Assembly: GCA_022827045.1 (NCBI GenBank)
Contig: JAJDTQ010000040.1
Coordinates: 1 to 23,767 of the forward strand
Reading direction: 5' to 3'
DNA: 23,767 nt
Source: Candidatus Binatia bacterium
Lineage (GTDB): Bacteria; Desulfobacterota_B; Binatia; UBA9968; JAJDTQ01
Under the pieces are notes generated by a model. It made no database searches. It was given only the letters and a program-made list of their open reading frames with translations, and had not been told where the DNA came from. Both the position numbers and the translations under genes were made by a program. Positions 22,169 to 23,767 of this stretch are shown here, piece by piece (position 1 is the first letter of the stretch; every line of letters begins with the position of its first letter).

Positions 22169-23269
22169 ATGTTTGCAGAGGCATTAACCAGAAAGAGCCG
22201 GTCGCTGCGACTCTTCGGCGGGCTGTTCGCCGCGGTGCTAGCGGTTTCACTGCTGGTCCCCTCCGGGGCGTGGGCACAGCGCTCCGAGGCGGAGTTGAAG
22301 AAGCTCTTCGAGTCCAAGCCGGTGAACATCATCGTCGGGTCGGCGCCGGGCGGCGGCTACGACACGTTCTCCCGGCTGGTGGCCCGTTTCGTGGCCAGGT
22401 ATCTGCCGGGCAACCCGTCCTTCATCGTCCGCAATGTTCCGGGAGCGGGACAGCTTCGCGGCCTGCGCCGGGCCATGAAGGCCAAGCCCGACGGCATGAC
22501 CCTGGGACTGCTCCACCCGCGGTTCGTCCAGCGCGAGTTGGCGGGCAAGGACGTGCCTGACTTCGATCTCAAGACCGTGCGCGTGCTCGGAAGCCCCAGC
22601 GCGGGCGAGGTGCCGCGCATCTGGTGCGTGCGCCGCAGCCTGGGCACGACGTACGCGGATCTCGTCAAGCGTGGCAAGCCCATAACCAGCGGCGGCAATG
22701 CCCCGGGCGCGGCCTTCGGCATCGGTCCCCAGTTCGTGATGGAGATGGGCGGTCCGATCAAGATGGTCTACGGCTACGGCGGCACCTCCGAGATCATGGC
22801 CGCGTTCGACCGCGACGAGATGGAAGGCGTGGACCGTTGCGTCGAGGAGAACGTGCCGCGGCTGTTCCCGAAGTGGATCACCGACAAGAAGGTGGCGCCC
22901 ATCTTCTGGTGGGAAAAGGAGCCTTCCAAGGATTGGCTGGGCAAGCTCGGCGCAACCAAGGTGCCGCACCTCTTCGAGGTCGTGAAGTCCACCGAGGAGC
23001 AGCAGAACGCTTTTCTCGTGGCCCAGAGGTTCAACACGTTCAGCCGGATCTACGTGCTTCAGCCGAACGTGCCGGATGACGTCTACAACGTCTGGAAGAA
23101 GGCTTTCGAGTCCACCACGAAAGACGCCGATTTCCTGAAGGCGGCGGGAGTCGCGGGCTATGAGGTCGCGCTGGGCACGGCGGAAGACTTCAACGAGGGT
23201 CTCAAGCGCTACCAGTCGCTGACGCCCGACGGCGAGAAGCTCCTCAAGAGGCTGATGGGTCTCAAATAG
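22169..23269 (+). CDS. Orphan TctC/Bug-family substrate-binding protein
   Basis: A 366-residue periplasmic binding protein. The signal peptide runs to about residue 36 (hydrophobic core LFAAVLAVSLLV, cleavage after AWA). The mature part has the Bug motif VGSAPGGGYDTFSRLVA (55-71) and YLPGNPSFIVRNVPGAG (77-93), the same family as the TctC at 13752 but clearly divergent. It carries a relatively Trp/Cys-rich middle (RIWCVRRS, IFWWEKEP). A strong AAGGAGG precedes the ATG. There is no TctA or TctB downstream on the same strand; the neighbouring TctB is convergent, so it may supply a permease encoded elsewhere or act as a stand-alone sensor or scavenger. Ligand unknown. Confidence 0.92.
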   Translation: MFAEALTRKSRSLRLFGGLFAAVLAVSLLVPSGAWAQRSEAELKKLFESKPVNIIVGSAPGGGYDTFSRLVARFVARYLPGNPSFIVRNVPGAGQLRGLRRAMKAKPDGMTLGLLHPRFVQRELAGKDVPDFDLKTVRVLGSPSAGEVPRIWCVRRSLGTTYADLVKRGKPITSGGNAPGAAFGIGPQFVMEMGGPIKMVYGYGGTSEIMAAFDRDEMEGVDRCVEENVPRLFPKWITDKKVAPIFWWEKEPSKDWLGKLGATKVPHLFEVVKSTEEQQNAFLVAQRFNTFSRIYVLQPNVPDDVYNVWKKAFESTTKDADFLKAAGVAGYEVALGTAEDFNEGLKRYQSLTPDGEKLLKRLMGLK

Positions 23270-23306
23270 GAGTCGGTATCGGTAATCGCCCACGAGGCGT
23301 GAAATG

Positions 23307-23342
23307 AAAACGGCCATCCGTCACGCGGCGGATGGCCGTTTT
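23307..23342. terminator. Strong bidirectional intrinsic terminator
   Basis: AAAACGGCCATCCG (23307-23320) pairs perfectly with CGGATGGCCGTTTT (23329-23342) around an 8-base loop. A 14-bp stem flanked by A and T runs on the two sides works in both directions, ending the binding-protein gene on the plus strand and the tctB gene on the minus strand. Confidence 0.93.
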
Positions 23343-23351
23343 GCGTCGAGG

Positions 23352-23767
23352 TCAGCCCCAGAAAAGCCTGAGAAGCGGCGGGTCGTGCCAGGTGGCGTTC
23401 AGGAAGTTGTCGTAGACGCCCACGATCAGCACCAGGAACAGGAGGCCCAGGACGGCGGACCAGAGCCATCCGGCGCGGCTGTAGATCAGCGTGTAGAGGA
23501 AGATCCCCAGCGGGAGAGCGATGTGGAATCCCACCAGCCAGATGGCCGCGTAGAGGCCCACGATGAAGAGGCAGATCCGGATGAAACGCATGCGTTCGCC
23601 CCGGGGGTCCTCGCCGGTGCGGAAGCCCAGGTCCATGATCATCTCCGACGAGGTTTCCCGTGTGCTGCGGACCAGGGTGATCAGGCGAGCGACCCAGAAC
23701 GGCGTGCCTAGCGCGATGGCGATTCGCGGCATCAGGGCCGAGCCCTCGGGCCAGCCGAAGGACTCGA
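23352..23767 (-). CDS. tctB: TTT transporter small permease (TctB family), 5' end beyond window
   Basis: The 3' part of a TctB-type gene transcribed leftward; its start lies outside the window. The frame remains open to the right edge. The residues read ESFGWPEGSALMPRIAIA at the edge, so the WP-x-GSALxPRI segment that follows the first membrane helix in TctB proteins is in frame; the Met at 23732 is internal, not a start. The rest is a second hydrophobic segment, a polar linker (RSTRETSSEMIMDLGFRTGEDPRGERMR), then RICLFIVGLYAAIWLVGFHIALPLGIFL and a last helix VLGLLFLVLIVGVYDNF. This is equivalent to the tctB at 16349, and the similarity covers the usual 3' two-thirds. Its partner genes, probably TctC and TctA of the C-A-B type, should lie to the right. 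It ends 9 bases from the bidirectional terminator. Confidence 0.88.
   Translation of the reverse strand, partial: ESFGWPEGSALMPRIAIALGTPFWVARLITLVRSTRETSSEMIMDLGFRTGEDPRGERMRFIRICLFIVGLYAAIWLVGFHIALPLGIFLYTLIYSRAGWLWSAVLGLLFLVLIVGVYDNFLNATWHDPPLLRLFWG

Noticed and set aside
23352..23732. Complete 126-residue gene starting at the ATG at 23732
   Set aside because: The frame stays open to the window edge and encodes the WP-x-GSAL-x-PRI segment of TctB just before the Met, so the gene is cut by the window.
1..23767. CRISPR array, tRNA or rRNA genes, insertion sequences or attachment sites
   Set aside because: No regularly spaced repeats, cloverleaf tRNA-like segment, ribosomal motif, transposase/integrase or long terminal inverted repeats were seen on reading both strands by eye.

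Overview
The window is about 65% or more G+C with densely packed genes. It carries several periplasmic-binding-protein transporters (one TRAP system, one complete tripartite tricarboxylate (TTT) system, and parts of a second TTT system) and several small catabolic hydrolases. This points to a Gram-negative, free-living or symbiotic heterotroph. An alphaproteobacterium or a deltaproteobacterial, Tectomicrobia or Binatia-like lineage would fit, but no marker gene allows a firm placement. No tRNA, rRNA, CRISPR array, transposase or integrase was seen, and no transcription-factor gene is recognisable.

Region 1 (165-10471) is the most interesting part. Eight genes on the minus strand run, in transcription order: FdrA-like protein, DUF1116 protein, a ring-opening amidohydrolase (cyanuric acid hydrolase/barbiturase family), a His-rich LVIVD beta-propeller, TRAP DctP, DctQ and DctM, and a RidA-family protein. 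A divergent plus-strand gene at 9257 encodes a CodA/AtzC-like amidohydrolase. Taken together this looks like a self-contained uptake and degradation route for a cyclic ureide or imide (pyrimidine-, barbiturate- or s-triazine-like): import by TRAP, possible side-chain hydrolysis, ring opening, then handling of a carbamoyl group by the FdrA/DUF1116 pair. FdrA and DUF1116 are homologues of two of the three E. coli oxamate carbamoyltransferase subunits (AllF, AllG). The third, DUF2877 (AllH), and a carbamate kinase are absent here. Three proteins depart from textbook relatives: the deaminase-like enzyme lacks one metal-ligand His, the RidA protein lacks the catalytic Arg, and the beta-propeller carries many His residues that could bind metal.

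Region 2 (10487-16837) starts with a small stand-alone retropepsin-like aspartic protease on the minus strand. An AT-rich divergent promoter region follows, then a six-gene plus-strand operon: PF04909 amidohydrolase/decarboxylase, alpha/beta hydrolase, PPOX-class flavin/F420 protein, and TctC-TctA-TctB. The order suggests import of an organic acid and its hydrolytic or reductive processing. The first gene has a promoter so close to its ATG that its transcript may be leaderless.

Region 3 (16864-23767) holds topB on the minus strand (a housekeeping-type topoisomerase III with three C-terminal zinc-ribbon repeats). On the plus strand are a second alpha/beta hydrolase paralogous to the Region 2 enzyme, an MFS transporter and an orphan TctC-type binding protein. 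Finally, on the minus strand, the 3' part of a second tctB runs off the right edge of the window. A strong bidirectional terminator separates the last two genes.
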